A stretch of 64,000 nt of DNA from Platanthera guangdongensis (GCA_039583875.1 CM077162.1:170953220-171017219); one strand, 5' to 3'. Positions 33,300 through 45,938 are shown, counted from the first letter of the stretch. Notes: generated by a model from the letters alone, not told the origin. A program made the numbers and translations.

Positions 33300-34260
33300 G
33301 ATGAGTAGAGAAAAAATCGTTTCTAATGAGCTTCCCGAGGAGCTACCCCCACGGGACATCCCACACGTGACCAATCATATACCAAGATCATCTTTGCCGA
33401 ATCTTCCGCACTTTCAGATGAATCCCGACAAACACGAAGAGCTCAAATTTCAGATCACTGACCTCCTACAAAAAGCAAATTGTTTGAGAAAGCTTGAGCT
33501 CTTGTGCGGTTCCCTCCCTTCTTACCCCTACGAAGGATGGTAGTTGGCAACTGCACGTAGATAACAAGGCTATTAACAAGATCACGATCAAATATTGGCT
33601 TCCCATTCCCCGACTCGACGAACACTTAGACACCATGTCAGGTACCCAGATCTTTTCCATGCTAAATCTACGGAGAGGGTTCCACTAGATCAGGGTGGAG
33701 AGGTGATGAGTGGAAAACCACATTTAAGACAAAGGACGAGTTATATGAGTGGTTGGTCATGCCCTTTGGGCTATCTAACGCCCATAGTACATTCATGCGC
33801 GTGATGACTCTTATTTTATTCTCGTATATGGGTTGTTTTCTCGTAATCTATTTTGACGATATCCTAGTTTATAGTCAGATTCATGATGACCACCTCACAG
33901 ACCTACGACTGCTCTTTGACACCCTCTGAAAGGAGCACTTTTATATCCATCCGAAAAAGTGCACCTTTCTATCTGAGTCTGTACACTTTATGGTTCATCA
34001 TCTCCGTTTCAGGCGTGACTGTCATTCCTGATAAAGTCAAGTTTATTCGAGACTGGACAATCCCCACAAATATTCCTGAAGCTCGAAGCTTTCATGGGTT
34101 GGCCACGTTCTACAAACTCTTTGTCAGAGGTTTCAACACCATCATGGCTCCCTATACGAGTTGCCTTCGAAAGGGATATTTTATGTGGACACCCGTCACA
34201 ACCCACACATTTAAGGGCCTTTAATCCAAATTGACCATGATACCAGTACTTTGATTTCCA
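33300..34260 (+). pseudogene. Ty3/gypsy reverse transcriptase
   Basis: Order of blocks: [91 protein letters not shown], and the catalytic [14 protein letters not shown] at about 33835-33880. YFDD is intact, but frameshifts and a stop separate blocks. Confidence 0.82.
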
Positions 34261-34650
34261 AATTTCAGCCGAGCATTTGAATTACCTTGCGACGCTTTCG
34301 CCATAGGTATAAGGGGAGTACTTAGTTAAGAAGGTCACCCAGTTTCTTACTTTAGTGAGTTTTCTTACTTTAGTGAGAAACTACACGATGCCTGATAGAG
34401 ATATTCTATCTACGATCAGGAGTTTTACGCGATTGTTCAGTCTCTAAGATATTGGGGACACTACCTCTTCCCTCGTGAGTTTGTGTTATATTTGGATCTC
34501 CAGACCATACATTATCTAGACCTCCAAAAGAAATTGAGTAATCGCTACACCAAGTGGATACAATATTTACAAGATTTCCATTACGTTCTTGAACACTGGT
34601 TGGTGTTGAGAACAAACCAGTTGATGCAATTAGCCGTCGAGTGGGCCTAC
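34261..34650 (+). pseudogene. Ty3/gypsy RNase H
   Basis: Blocks PVSYFSE, YDQEFYAIVQSLRYWGHYLF, EFVLYLDLQTIHYL and NRYTKWIQYLQDFHYVLEHW are recognisable across two frames. Typical of the RNase H that follows plant Ty3/gypsy RT. Confidence 0.75.
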
Positions 34651-34739
34651 TCCACACCCTTACTACTGAGATCACGAGATTCAATTACAACTATATACTC
34701 CACACTGTCTCAGGACCCAGTTGAGGTCATCCCTGATTT

Positions 34740-35747
34740 CTCGATCACCGATGGTTATCTATTTCGCGACACACTTCTATGCATCCCCATGACATTCATC
34801 AGAGATAATCTAGTCTGGGTGATGCATGTCGGTAGTACAACTAGTCGCTTTGTGAGAGATAAAACCACCATACTTGTAAAAGATCATTTCTATTGGCTTG
34901 CACTCAAGTGGAACTTGCTTGAGTTGTCCGACATTGCTATATCTGTCAGACAACTAAAGGGTCGCGACAGAACACACAAGTCTATATACACCACTTCCGG
35001 TACCACGCCAATCTTGGAGGACATCGGTATGGACTTTGTGCTCAGATTACCTCGCACCCTGCTCAAGCACGACTCTATCCTTGTCGATCGATTTTTTAAA
35101 ATCTCTATTTTCATCGCATGTAGCAAGACTGTCGATGCGTGACAACTCACAAGTCACTTCAATATTCATTCGAGACATCTTTCGGCTTCACGGTCTACCT
35201 AAGACCATTATATCTGATCGAGATGCCCGATTTGTGAGTAGTTTCTAGAAAACTTTATTGAAGAAGATAGACACTACACTGCAATTCTCATCCATTTACC
35301 ACCCACAAATGGATGGTCAAATTGATGTAGTAAACATAGTCCAGAAAATCTCTTACAATGCCTTGTGGTGACCACACCTTTTCTTGGGATTCTGTATTAT
35401 CCGTAACAGAGTTTACATTTAATAGCTCAATAAATAGGATGACAAAGTTGATTCCATTCTAGGTAGTCTTAGGTTATGAGCCTAGAAAGCCTATATATCT
35501 TATTCCTCTACCCATAGAGTCCCACCCTAGAGAGTTGTCCGAGTTCTTTGCTAGACTCCCCATAGTTTGTATGAATCTATCTGACAAAAAATTACTTGCA
35601 ATAATGACATTTATAAATTTTATGCTGATAGCCACATGAGACTACAAAACTTCAAAGGAGAACATGTGAGAGTTTGTATACGTGCTTAAAGGTTTCCTAA
35701 AGGAATTGCTTGAAAATTGAATGCTAAGCGAATGAGTCTTTACACTG
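34740..35747 (+). pseudogene. Ty3/gypsy integrase
   Basis: Starts with GYLFRDTLLCIPMTFIRDNL and the zinc-binding region, then GMDFVLRLPRTLLKHDSILV, HGLPKTIISDRDARFVSSF and YHPQMDGQID of the catalytic core, and near the end NFKGEHVRVCIRA and LNAKRMSLYTV. Several stops. The frame is cut at 35747 by the SIRE-like element and resumes at 47793. Confidence 0.8.
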
Positions 35748-38439
35748 TAAAGGATACAATAATCATTTGAGAAGTACTTTAGAGGGGGGTGGGGATGAAT
35801 AAAATAATTAATACTTGACGTAGATTCGTTTTTCTATTTTTCACAGTTTTACCAGATACCCCTATTGTATCACAATCACAACAATCAAGAGTAAATAAAT
35901 GTGCAAAAATAAAAAGTGCAGAGAGAATGCAAACAACACAGATGACACATGAAATATAGTGGTTCCTCAAACACGAGTACGTTCACTCTTCTGCCGTAGC
36001 AGGAATTCACTATTACTAGTTTCGATTCTTTTGATAAAGAGACTCTTAAGAACCGGGACTGTTGATAAGGTGTCCAAGAACCGCTGAGTTTTTTGGTAAA
36101 GAGATTCTTAGATGTTGGGTTTCTCTATGGGGTTGGCACAACGTTTGTGCGCGCAGCGGAAAAGGTAAAACATCAAGAAAAAACCCAAAGAGATGTGGAT
36201 CGGGCCATGAACGTTGAATCAAGAAGTTAGCAAAACTAGGCAAAAATTACCTCGGTGGCGTTGAGTCACAACTCAACGGAGATGCTCCAAACTTTATCTT
36301 CTTGCTAGTGGCGAGTCCTACGTGGAATAGTGTCCACGTTTCTGCAGAAGTCCACACGAGCGGGAGAACGCCGATCTATCCGTCGCACGGATTATCGGGA
36401 AGGAGAAGACCGCACCTTTGCTTTCCCACGGACTGCTAGGTCCGCGCCAGGGAATGCAGCACCAGCGACAGTCGCCGGAGAGAAGGTGGTCAACGGAGCA
36501 AACACGGCGGCGGAACTCTTCCGGCGGCGGGATCGGGATCGGCGGAGCGAACGCGGAACTCCTTCCGTCGGGTTCGATTCGCACAGAAGAGACAAATCGC
36601 TTGACTTCCCGAAACCCTAAGTGTTATATTTATACTTAAAGTATAAAATAAACTCAGGAAAATCGCTATCCGCAGACCACCCAGAACTAGGGTTCAGAAT
36701 CGGCGAGAATGAATCGGTAAGAATCGGCGACAATCGGCGAGAATCACTGAGCAGGTTCGGTGAGAATCATTCGGCGAGTATCACATTGGATCGGCGAGAA
36801 TCAGAGTACAATACTCGACGATTCTCGCCGATCGTCGAGCCACGCTCGACGACACATAATGATACTCGACGATCGTCGATCCGCGGTCGACGACAATTGT
36901 CAAGGTAGTCGATCGTCGAGAATCAACAATTGATTCTCGACGATTCTCGTCGATCGGCGAGAATCAGCAAGGTGATTCTCGTCGATCGGCGGGAATCAGA
37001 AGACCATTCTCGACTAATGTCTTTGACCCTCGGACGACGAACATAACCAGCCCTTCAAGGCAACCTTTGCCCAACCCGATGATCCTATAAGGCAACACTT
37101 TGCCCATAACCCTATTCAGGTCGGTGATTGGTAACCTTTACCAACACAGTCAGTCATCCAACTTCTCCACATCTCTTATGTGCGACCCTGCAGGCTCATA
37201 TTGCGTTGGCAGTGAGATTAGATGTTTGACCACTTCCAGATCATCATGGTAACTCCAACATTAGAACCACTGAGTCTTTTGGTAAGGAGCCTCTCAGAAC
37301 CAGTAGTTGTTTATAAGGTCTCTCTAAAATCAAGTGAGCTGTCAATTAAGAAGCTCAACCAGGAGTTGTTGATAAGGCCTCTCCAAACAAGTTAGAGCCT
37401 TTTAAAGAGAGATTCAAGAACTCTTTCGGCAGGTTGTGTTGATTTTCCACAAGGTATCCTTCAACAATAGATGTTTGAAGGAATTGATACATTGCAGTGC
37501 AGTGTGGATTCAGACGGGTGTGAACAAAAGTTTCTTCTTGTTAACCAAGATTCTAGAGGAGAAGGATGAATCTTGATCTTCAGTAATGACCCTTTAAGAC
37601 AAGGGGTTCTCTACTTGAATCTTTTGAAGTAGGAGAAGATTCTTCTTCTTCAGTTGGACTTTTTGAGAGGAAACCTCCTTCAGGACCACACAAGGAAGGG
37701 GTTGATCTTTTCTTCTTGATAGTTAACAATTATCTTACTGCTTTCTTCTACTTCATTATCTTGTCTTCTCTTTGTCTGCTCATCCTTTATATACGTTCTT
37801 CATTTTGAATGTTTCAAAACTTCAACATTAATTGCTCTGGATACTACTCGCATAGGCTTGGATATATTTTTCTAAAAGTAGAAATTCAACAACTATATTT
37901 TGCCCATGCTTTCTGTCGTGACATATTTAGTGAAATGACTGTTGAAGGATTTCGCTAGGATGTCTACGCCAGTTGTTTTTCAAGAACCTTTCTACGTATA
38001 CAATGAATAGAGAAGAAGAGACATCAAAGTTGCTTGGTGGAGTCAACTTTACTTTTACGATTTTGACGATGCTCTAACTGACTCACCGTTGTTTGGAGAA
38101 TTCGACGCTGTTTTGATGAGTTCAGTGCTTCTTGAATATTTTGATTCTACATTGAGAGTAAGTAGTCGTAGCTCTAAGTTCGAAAATGTTTATGAGCTTC
38201 TTTTGACATTGCGTCGATTACCCTTGACGTTACGTCGACTACATTTCGACGCTGCTTTGAGAATTCTTTGTTTGAACATAATTTTGAACCAAAGTTCTTT
38301 TGCATTATTAGGGAACATTCTCGCATCCTAGATACTAAGTCCGTATGACAAAAAGTACCCTTTTATACACAACACATGTATTGTCTTAATTAATCACTCT
38401 TAAAATTGTGTATTAAATCAAGAAGTGAGTTTTTTCCAA
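35748..38439 (-). repeat. 3' LTR of SIRE-like element (with solo LTR inside)
   Basis: Matches the right LTR in order: AACAATCAAGAGTAAATAAA, a GTGGTTCC(C/T)CAAAC block, ACGTTCACTCTTCTGCCG, repeated GAGTCTTTTGGTAAGGAG units and the end TTTTTTCCAACA. The U5 edge has the TAGAGGGGGG motif (CCCCCCTCTA on the minus strand) typical of this lineage. Removing the solo LTR leaves about 1.54 kb. Confidence 0.85.
36113..37260 (-). mobile_element. Solo LTR (1148 bp) with GATTCTCG dyad array
   Basis: TGTTGGG at 36113 and CCAACA at 37260, perfect TSD TTAGA at 36108-36112 and 37261-37265. A minus-strand TATA (TATAAATATAAC, about 36626-36637) gives minus orientation. Upstream of it in U3, 36680-37015 is packed with TCGGCGAGAATC and GATTCTCGACGA motifs in both orientations. 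Confidence 0.9.
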
Positions 38440-39080
38440 CAATCTCCCCCTATTTGATATACCGTTTTTTACAGGTAATTTGAGTGAATTTTAAAGAACA
38501 AATGACAAAAATGAAATAAAAATGCATTTAATATATACATTGCACATAAAAGTAATAAAATGCGTTTCCTAATTTTTCAGTCATTATATTTCTTATAATT
38601 CTTTGTCAACATTTCGTTTCCTAATGTTCTTCTTACATGGAGAAACCTAGACTCTAGACCTTTCTAAGATAATTTCCTAATTGTCATATAGAAGGAAACA
38701 TGAGAGTTCAAGATGGAGAATAACTGGGTTCTATGAATCACATCCCAATTACCTTTGACTCGCCCTAGATAGTTGGCCCCTCCTCTACCGCAGTCATAGG
38801 AGAATGACGAGCTCCTGATGAGGTAGGTGAGATGAGAAGGAAGATCATCTTTTAGCATCTTCAGAGATGCGTCTCCATCCTCGGTAGCTCCTCTGGGATT
38901 AGAGCTCAACATACCTCACTGGACGTCCATTGAGCATGTGTGACATTGTCGGTCGTTGCAAGAGGTTGTTTTACATCAACCTCATGCAAGAGACATGACT
39001 CTAGTGACCATATGTGACATTACATATTTCACTGTTCACTATATGATACACCATTCGCCCCCCCTTCTTGATTTTATAAA
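38440..39080. other. Internal SIRE-like sequence, no gene recognised
   Basis: Adjacent to the polypurine tract. A short minus-strand frame (38664-38912) matches no family known to me; normal SIRE RNase H is not seen. Confidence 0.4.
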
Positions 39081-39599
39081 GGATAACAAGGTTGCAGATG
39101 TCGGATGTCAGACTTATGTCGGTTTGGGTTTTTTATGTCGGATGTCAGATTGCTGGAGATATATCGGGGACATTTCAAAATGTCGGATTATAATATCATA
39201 ATTATATATATATATTCCATAATAGTTTTCATTTATTAAATAAATTGTAATTATTTTATCTAATCAAGTGTAAACTAAAATTCATATAAGAAAGTTAAAC
39301 TACTAAAAAGTATGTAATAAATTTATAATATAAAAGAAACGTTGCATACTTTCTATCATGTAATACAATATCACAAAATCATATTAAACTAAAAATATAA
39401 TTGTACCTTATTCCCAAAATGTGAGTGCACTGCTCCACAAAATCTGCTACTTTAATATAAATCTATATATTGTTTTCCTGCAATCAATGAACGAACATAT
39501 GAGTAAAGACTAAACTATATTAAAGATTAAAACATGACAAAAAAGAATTGACTTAACACATCTCACGTAGATAATATAAAGATTATTGATCTGTTGCAT

Positions 39600-40012
39600 A
39601 ATCCTTGAAAGTGTAAATCATTAATGCATCATCAATGTCCTCCTCAGAACTCTCATCCTCATCCCTCTCCGGCATAAGCCGTTTTCCTTTTTATTTTGTC
39701 ATATATTCCTGCTTTAAAGCCGGCTTTGCATTTCTCCTAGAAGCAGAACCCACATCAACATCTACAATGTCCACAATCTGGGTCCAAGTCAACCCTTCTC
39801 TAGGAAACACTTCATTATCATCATCATTATCATCTACAACATCATCAACATGACCCGTTAACCACTCAACAACCTTTCCTTCATCAAAACTCTTTGCAGA
39901 CTATGGGTCTCGAGATGGATTAGAATATTTAGACTTTAGCTTAGAATTGAATTTCACAAATACAAGATCATTCAATTTTTGGCTTTCTAGTCTATTCCTC
40001 TTTTGGAATGAA
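39600..40012 (-). pseudogene. hAT transposase C-terminal part
   Basis: Minus-strand reading gives KRNRLESQKLNDLVFVKFNS, the conserved C-terminal helix region of BED-type hAT transposases, followed by an acidic tail (DDVVDDNDDDNE, DEDESSEEDIDDAL). About 320 bp separate it from the N-terminal part, far too little for the missing catalytic middle, so an internal deletion has occurred. Confidence 0.7.
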
Positions 40013-40329
40013 TCTAAATATAAAATACATAAACATTAAAAATTGTTATCATTTAAAGATATTTTTGAAATATCATATTAAAATTTATATTTACAAGTAA
40101 ATTACGATCTCAAAAGTGTTCTAACTCCTTTCACAAACGGAGGGACTAATTGTCAAATTTAAGATTCTCATGGCCATAGTTCTCAAATTTGGAGTTTCAA
40201 TTCCATAGAACTTCCACTAATGAGCTTATAGAAAAATAACAAATTATTATACTAGTCAATTCAAAAAGTAATCAAACAATTATTTGGTGAAAAATAGAGA
40301 GATAATATAGATTTTTGGATAATATTATC

Positions 40330-41267
40330 CTATTTTGGGTCATGTTATTAGATGCATTATCTGTCACAATCTGTATTATATTCTCCTATTTTGGGCCATC
40401 TGGGCTGGCAATCGGCTCATCCACAAAATCATAAATAAATTTTCCATCATGTGTGAATGACGATACATTTTTGGATAACCAAAATGCCACCCTAACAATA
40501 GTGTGCATCACTATGTTCATGATGCTTCTCCCCTTTCTATCTGTCCATGCATCCATAAGAATGCTGCAGTCATGCACCCTACAAGTTTGAGTGAATGTAG
40601 TTAGCATCTTCTTTGTCCGTTGAACATCCATCTTCAAGAATTTCTCTCTCATCTCATATGGGGTTGGCCCCTTCATCCCTGGTCCACATAGCCCAACTGC
40701 ATGCAATGCCTGTTGGAATGATGTAGCATACACGATATTGAAATGAATGCCTGTCTCGTATGTCCACCTATCAATATACAAGCTTGCGTCATCTCTAGCT
40801 TTTTTTTTGTACTTGCCATCAACGGTGGTTTGCACCATTTTGCTGGTCTCAGCGCTTTGAGCTTTGACAAATTGATTCATAGGCCCTTTAGTACCTACAC
40901 TTGCATAAAGGCTCCTTTGTGTGGCTTCTTCTATGTCACTATCTAATCCACCAACAACTACCTCTTCCAAAGCTGTTTGCAACCTTTCAGTATTAGACTT
41001 TTTGGTTGCTTGTGCAGTGTGTAAATATCCCTCAACCTTTTCTATAACATCAGCTGGTACCGTCGGGCAAGCCTTAACGTTGCCCCTTATCCACCCTAAG
41101 TGATGCTTCAAGCGAGTAATTCCACCATTCATAATTTGTTTGCAATATATGCATCGTATTCTATTGATATCATTAGGAGTCGCCTTCTCCCCAAATGCCC
41201 AACAAGGATCTCGACCTACTACCAAGGAAGCACTGAGAATCTTGCTAGAACCTTCTGATGAATTCAT
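40330..41267 (-). pseudogene. hAT transposase N-terminal part (BED finger, DUF659)
   Basis: Begins MNSSEGSSKILSAS at 41267. Residues about 18-70 form a BED zinc finger (CIYCKQIMNGGITRLKHHL then CP), a DNA-binding module. From about 180 the DUF659-like core follows: GPGMKGPTPYEMREKFL, CSILMDAWTDRKGRSIMNIV, SSFTHDGKFIYDFVDEPI. A TAG at 40386-40388 breaks the frame, which continues as IQIVTDNASNNMTQ, a standard hAT block, before similarity ends. The enzyme would cut and paste hAT elements; this copy lacks the middle of the catalytic domain. Confidence 0.85.
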
Positions 41268-41516
41268 CTACACAAAAAAAATTATAAAAAATTTAAAAAA
41301 GGCAACATCAGTGATATTTTAAATCTAGATGCCCACAATATTGATGTCATCATTAATCAATTATCATTGATCAATCTAAAAACATAGCTGAATAATTTTT
41401 TTTCTACATCATATATTGTCACAATGCCGCAAATCTGCAATTATTGAGGACGAGGGAAGAGAGAAATGTAGAGAAATAAAAAGAAAGAGAGGATTAAGAA
41501 TAGATACAACCACATT

Positions 41517-41815
41517 GCCAAAATGCCACAATGTCAGTTGACTGCCATAAGGATTGACCACAACCACAATGCCACAATGCCAATCGACTGTCATAAGGAT
41601 TTTTTCACAGCCACAATACCACAATACCACAATGCCGCAATGCCAACCAACTCTCATAAGAATTTGCCACAACCGCAGAGCCTAATGCCAGAATGCCAGT
41701 TGATGCCATAGGGACTACTGTACTTGCCACAACAACAATTCCATAATGCCAGCCCACTGTCATAAGGCTTTGCCACACCGGCAATGTCACACGGCCCATA
41801 CCAACAATGCTAGAA
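41517..41815. repeat. Degenerate 45-63 bp tandem repeat
   Basis: About five units, each with CACAATGCCA, then GCCAGT(T/C)GACTG(C/T)CATAAGGAT and CCACAACC, separated by variable numbers of GCCACAAT. It lies just upstream of the hAT transposase. Confidence 0.75.
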
Positions 41816-42699
41816 TCCCAGCCGAGAAGGAAGAGAGAAATAGAGGAAGAGATATAAGAGAAGTAGAGGAAGAAGGAAGAGGGAAATAGCCATCCGAGAA
41901 GGAGGAATAACATAAAATAATCTAATTAACAAATAACATAATTGAAAATATACTGAAAATAACCTAATTTCCACAAAGCCGAGAAGTCCTAGATTCAAGG
42001 AAAACTAGATGCAATAAATAGAAGAAGACTAGAGCCGAGAAGAAGGAAGAAGAAAAATGACTCACAATGCCAAAAACCATGCGGAAAATTAACAAATATA
42101 ACTTAAAAATAAAGATAAAACTCAAAGTGCCAAGAGGACGAGCCACATAAGAGGAGAAGAGAGGAGATAGAGGAAATGTCGAGAACCAGTGCCAATAAAA
42201 AGACGGCCGATGACAAAGTCCAAACAACCAGAGGAACATAGTCCGGGTGTGAGAATCACCGGAGAATCACTGAACCAGAGAGCCACAAAGAAGACTAGAG
42301 CCATCAGCTGAGAGAGTAAGAAATCGCGAGAGAGCGAGTGATTAGGGCAAGCCAGGAGGAAGGAGGCGAAAAGTGATGATTCGGGGCGGATGAGAAGTAA
42401 ATATAGTATAAACCTATAAGTTACAATAATATTAAGTAATAAGTTATATAATATAAATTTATAATTATATAACTATTAACTTATTGAGCAATAAGTATTA
42501 AGTAAATCCAAGTATTAATAATATGAAAACATTTAAAAATTCCACAGCCTGCTATAAGCTGCCATAACACGAGACATGTCCTACATGTCGGTCACAATTC
42601 TGGAAAACGTAGAAAAAATAATTTGCAGCGGTAACGTTGCGATTCCACCCAAAAATGACACGTTGGCCGATATGTCGTCCGCAATCTACATTCTTGGAG

Positions 42700-43140
42700 G
42701 ATAGAGATCGAGATCATCCTAGAAAGGAATAATTCAGAGGAATTGGGAGTTGATTGTGGAAGTCAGAGTGCTTCAAGACCTGAAGGCAGCACATCCATAG
42801 CAGGAAGAAGAAACTAGATAGTTTGTAAACTTTAAGTGGGAATGAAATGCTCAATTTGAGCGGTTCTTAAATAGGCTAGAGATCTGAGTCGTCTTTTATG
42901 ATTATTCATTTCTTTTGGCCGAAATAGATGGGAGAAGTAAAAGCACGACCGCTAACCTTTTTAGTTTTCAAGAGATATTACAATCTCTTAGTACCGAGGA
43001 GATGTACAACTTTCTTGTCTTTTTATCACATGCGGTCCCCATGCAGCGACTGGCTTCTAGACGCTAGGTACTAGACTTATCCTAGTTAGGAAGTGCGTCG
43101 ACTCTTGCAGATAATTTTTATTTCTTATTCCCTAAGGTTT
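42700..43140. other. Unassigned internal sequence
   Basis: Between the hAT remnant and SIRE-like gag. No domain or boundary recognised; a CCAACA at about 43156-43161 could be another LTR edge, but no partner end was found. Confidence 0.35.
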
Positions 43141-43149
43141 ATTATATTA

Positions 43150-45870
43150 ACTTATTCCAACAATTTAATATTCTTAAATAAGTCTTCGTTCCACAACTGA
43201 TTTGTGGGGAGACTAAGTTTTTACCTATAATAAGAATGGGCATCAGAAGGATCCAATTTATCTTAGGTCTTGATGTTCTAGAATAATTGCTACCGTGAGA
43301 GTAGAGAGAGGTTCTTACAGAGCTTCTATGAAGAGTGGTTGCAGAGAAATTATACCAGGAATCTCTCATGAAATGCTCTACCTTACACCAGCAATGACAC
43401 TCATTCATGTTATATTTAGTTTTTCTTTTTGAATAACTGTTGTGAGAATGAGGGTAGAAATTTCTCACATTTATTTTATCAGACCTACCGAAGAGAGAGG
43501 CAATAGTCTGGAGACAGGGGTTGGGTCGAATAGTATTCGACGCATATGGGTTACATCGTGTAGCGTTTCACAGGATTTGATACCTGCATTGAATATCATT
43601 TGGCGCGATTTCAAGGTTGTGTTGGTTACTATTCGACGCATGTATGAATTTGCGTCGTTTATTATTCAACGTATACTTCGAATACTTAGTTTTATTTGGC
43701 TTTTCAATAGTCATCTTTTCTTGAATCAATTTTCTTGGAGATTTTTTAGTTCCTTCCCCGGAGAAAGTGATAGGAGGGTTTATATTATTATGGTAATTAA
43801 TTGATTTCGATGTTGAAGCAACATCTTCAGTTAGAGGCAATGGAGACTTGCCTTTGGGCTTAACAAAGCTTACCAGGTTTTTCCAGGCAGGCATGCTTGA
43901 AGTACCCTGAACAGTTATGAGATTAACATCCAAACCCAAGTGTCTGAATCTCATGTTGAGAATCTGAATTATTTCCTTTAATGTGTTGCTTCTTCCATTT
44001 AAGGAATGTTCAAATTCCTTGCTTTGACAAGTTGATCTTTCAACTTGGCAACTTTTGTTTTAGGTAGCAACTTTTGTTTTACGAAGTCATTTCCCCTTTC
44101 TAGCTTTGAATTTTGTACTTCGAGATTAGCGTTTTCAATTTTAGTGACATCATCCATCATAGTTTGATTAGATATGCCAGCTTTTTCTTAAGATCTTCGA
44201 TTTTCTTCACTACTTCATGATGAACAAGATTAATTGTAATCAATAGGGTTAAGGAACTATACCTCGTTTACCAGATTAACTGCATTGACCTCTTCTTGGT
44301 CTGAGTTATTGAGAGCCATACGGTGGACATCAGCATCCTCTGCCTCTTACTTATCTGAGCTGGATGAACTTTTTTCACTTTGACACTCCAGATCTCAACA
44401 GTGAGATCTTTGTTCTTAGAGTCTTCACTAGATCCATTGACTGATTTGATGAGGGAATTCCAGATTTCTTTTACTGTGCTGTTGGCTACTTTCTGAAAAT
44501 ATATCATCAGATATTGTTGCCATAAGAATGTTCATGGCCTCAGTATCATATGCTTTGACCTTCTTCTCACTTTCTTACCATTCAGCTTGATTGACAAGTG
44601 AAGTTTGTCCATGGTCATTTATGTTGGAGCATGCCTTCCGCGCTTCCTGGTTTGCTAATAACAAATCTTGTTTGTATTTGATTTTTGAGTGTTTTTGATG
44701 TGCAGATAACACAAGTCTATATCTAATGTCTTTTTGGTGCTGAATCGGATCAGAATTGAGCTCGGGAGATATCGCCAGACGATATTGAGTATCGCCGACA
44801 GGCGATAGCATCACTCGACGCATTTCCGTTCGACGCTCGACGAAAACGTGGCCTCTGTTACATCGCTATCGCCAGACGACAATATCCAGTATCGCCAGGC
44901 GATATTGCATGATTCGGCGCTCGACGTAGGTGTGATGCGAAAATGAGGAGTTCATGGGCCACGTGACAGCGGTTACCGCTTTCGTCGGGTAGAGATACCC
45001 AGTATCGCCAGACGATAGCGCCAGAATATAAAAGCCATTCATTTCTTGTGGAAATCACGAATTTGATTACCTGTAGTGTACTTTCCTGCATAGACGATTC
45101 AGAGAGCTCCAGATCTTAGAGATATTCCATACTCTCAAGAAGGCCAAAGCGCGGAAGATTGACGACACGTTCGTAGCATTCGGAGCAACTCTAGCAAGTA
45201 TTCGTCGACATCTTCAGCGCATTGTTTGAAGGGAGTGTCTAGCCTAAAGTGTTCAATTTGTTTTTGTTCATTCTTTTATTTTCTCATTGTAATCGAGAGG
45301 GGAAATCGCCGCCTTGTGCGTGGCGTCTAGGTGCTTGTGTGGCTTAGGAGAGAATCACCGCCTTGTGAGTGACGTTCAAGTCCTTGTGCGGTTTAGGGAG
45401 AAATCGTTGCCTTGTGCGCAACGTCTAGATCGTGGTTAGATCTAGGGGGAGGCTAGTAGCAAGATCTAGGAAGAGATACGCTTTAGCCTGCCGGTTTTTG
45501 GTAGAAGAACCGGCGAAAACACAAGCAAATTATTTATTTCATGAGCCTTTGTCTCTAGCTCTATAGAGACACATTGTATTCAATTTATCTCTTTTGGAAT
45601 ATATTATTGTTGTTTTTAGCTAGTATACATTTGCATTCTTCAATTATATTGTTGTTATTCATCAAGGCAATTTGTCTCATTTTAAGAAAAATTTAAAGAA
45701 ACCTTATTCACCCCCCCTCTAAGGGCGCCGCACGATCCAACAATTTATCTTTGTGGGAAATACAAAACATTTCAAAACAGATTCAAAAATATCTTCATCA
45801 ATAAAATGCATATATATATCTTAATCCTGGACTTCCATAGCGAGAAATTGTCCAGGTTACAGACTGGACT
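43150..45870 (-). pseudogene. SIRE-like gag, interrupted by a solo LTR
   Basis: Minus-strand blocks in order: NFSLWKSRIKIYI (about 45800-45840), then after the solo LTR KVKAYDTEAMNILMATISDD and KVANSTVKEIWNSLIKSVNG (about 44430-44580) of the UBN2-type gag core, a Lys-rich coiled-coil-like region (44050-44200), FVKPKGKSPLPLTE (about 43840-43880) and a decayed zinc knuckle ECHCWCKVEHFMRDSW (about 43360-43410). Many frameshifts. This is the typical domain order of the long SIRE gag. Confidence 0.78.
44622..45742 (+). mobile_element. Solo LTR (1121 bp) with TATCGCC dyad array
   Basis: TGTTGGAGC at 44622 to GATCCAACA at 45742; perfect TSD ATTTA at 44617-44621 and 45743-45747. The SIRE-type U5 end ATTCACCCCCCCTCTAAGGG lies at 45704-45724. 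A TATA box (GAATATAAAAGCC, about 45026-45038) gives plus orientation. Several TATCGCCAGACGATA-type motifs occur at 44768-45025 in U3. Confidence 0.93.
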
Positions 45871-45938
45871 AGTGGATGCATAATCTCTACTTTATGATGT
45901 GCTCATGTTTGTGATATAAGCATTTTCTAAGTGATTAA

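Larger units (their letters stand above)
39090..42700 (-). mobile_element. hAT element remnant (approximate limits)
   Basis: Contains two parts of an hAT transposase on the minus strand. Weakly similar inverted ends (GTTGCAGATGTCGGATGTCA near 39090 and, complemented, ATTGCGGACGACATATCGG near 42690) may be the termini. An 8-bp TSD was not confirmed. Confidence 0.5.

Noticed and set aside
36680..37015. CRISPR-like array of short repeats
   Set aside because: Plant nuclear DNA; motifs occur in both orientations with irregular spacing and lie in an LTR.
43156..43161. CCAACA as the end of another LTR
   Set aside because: No matching TG start or target duplication was found to the left.
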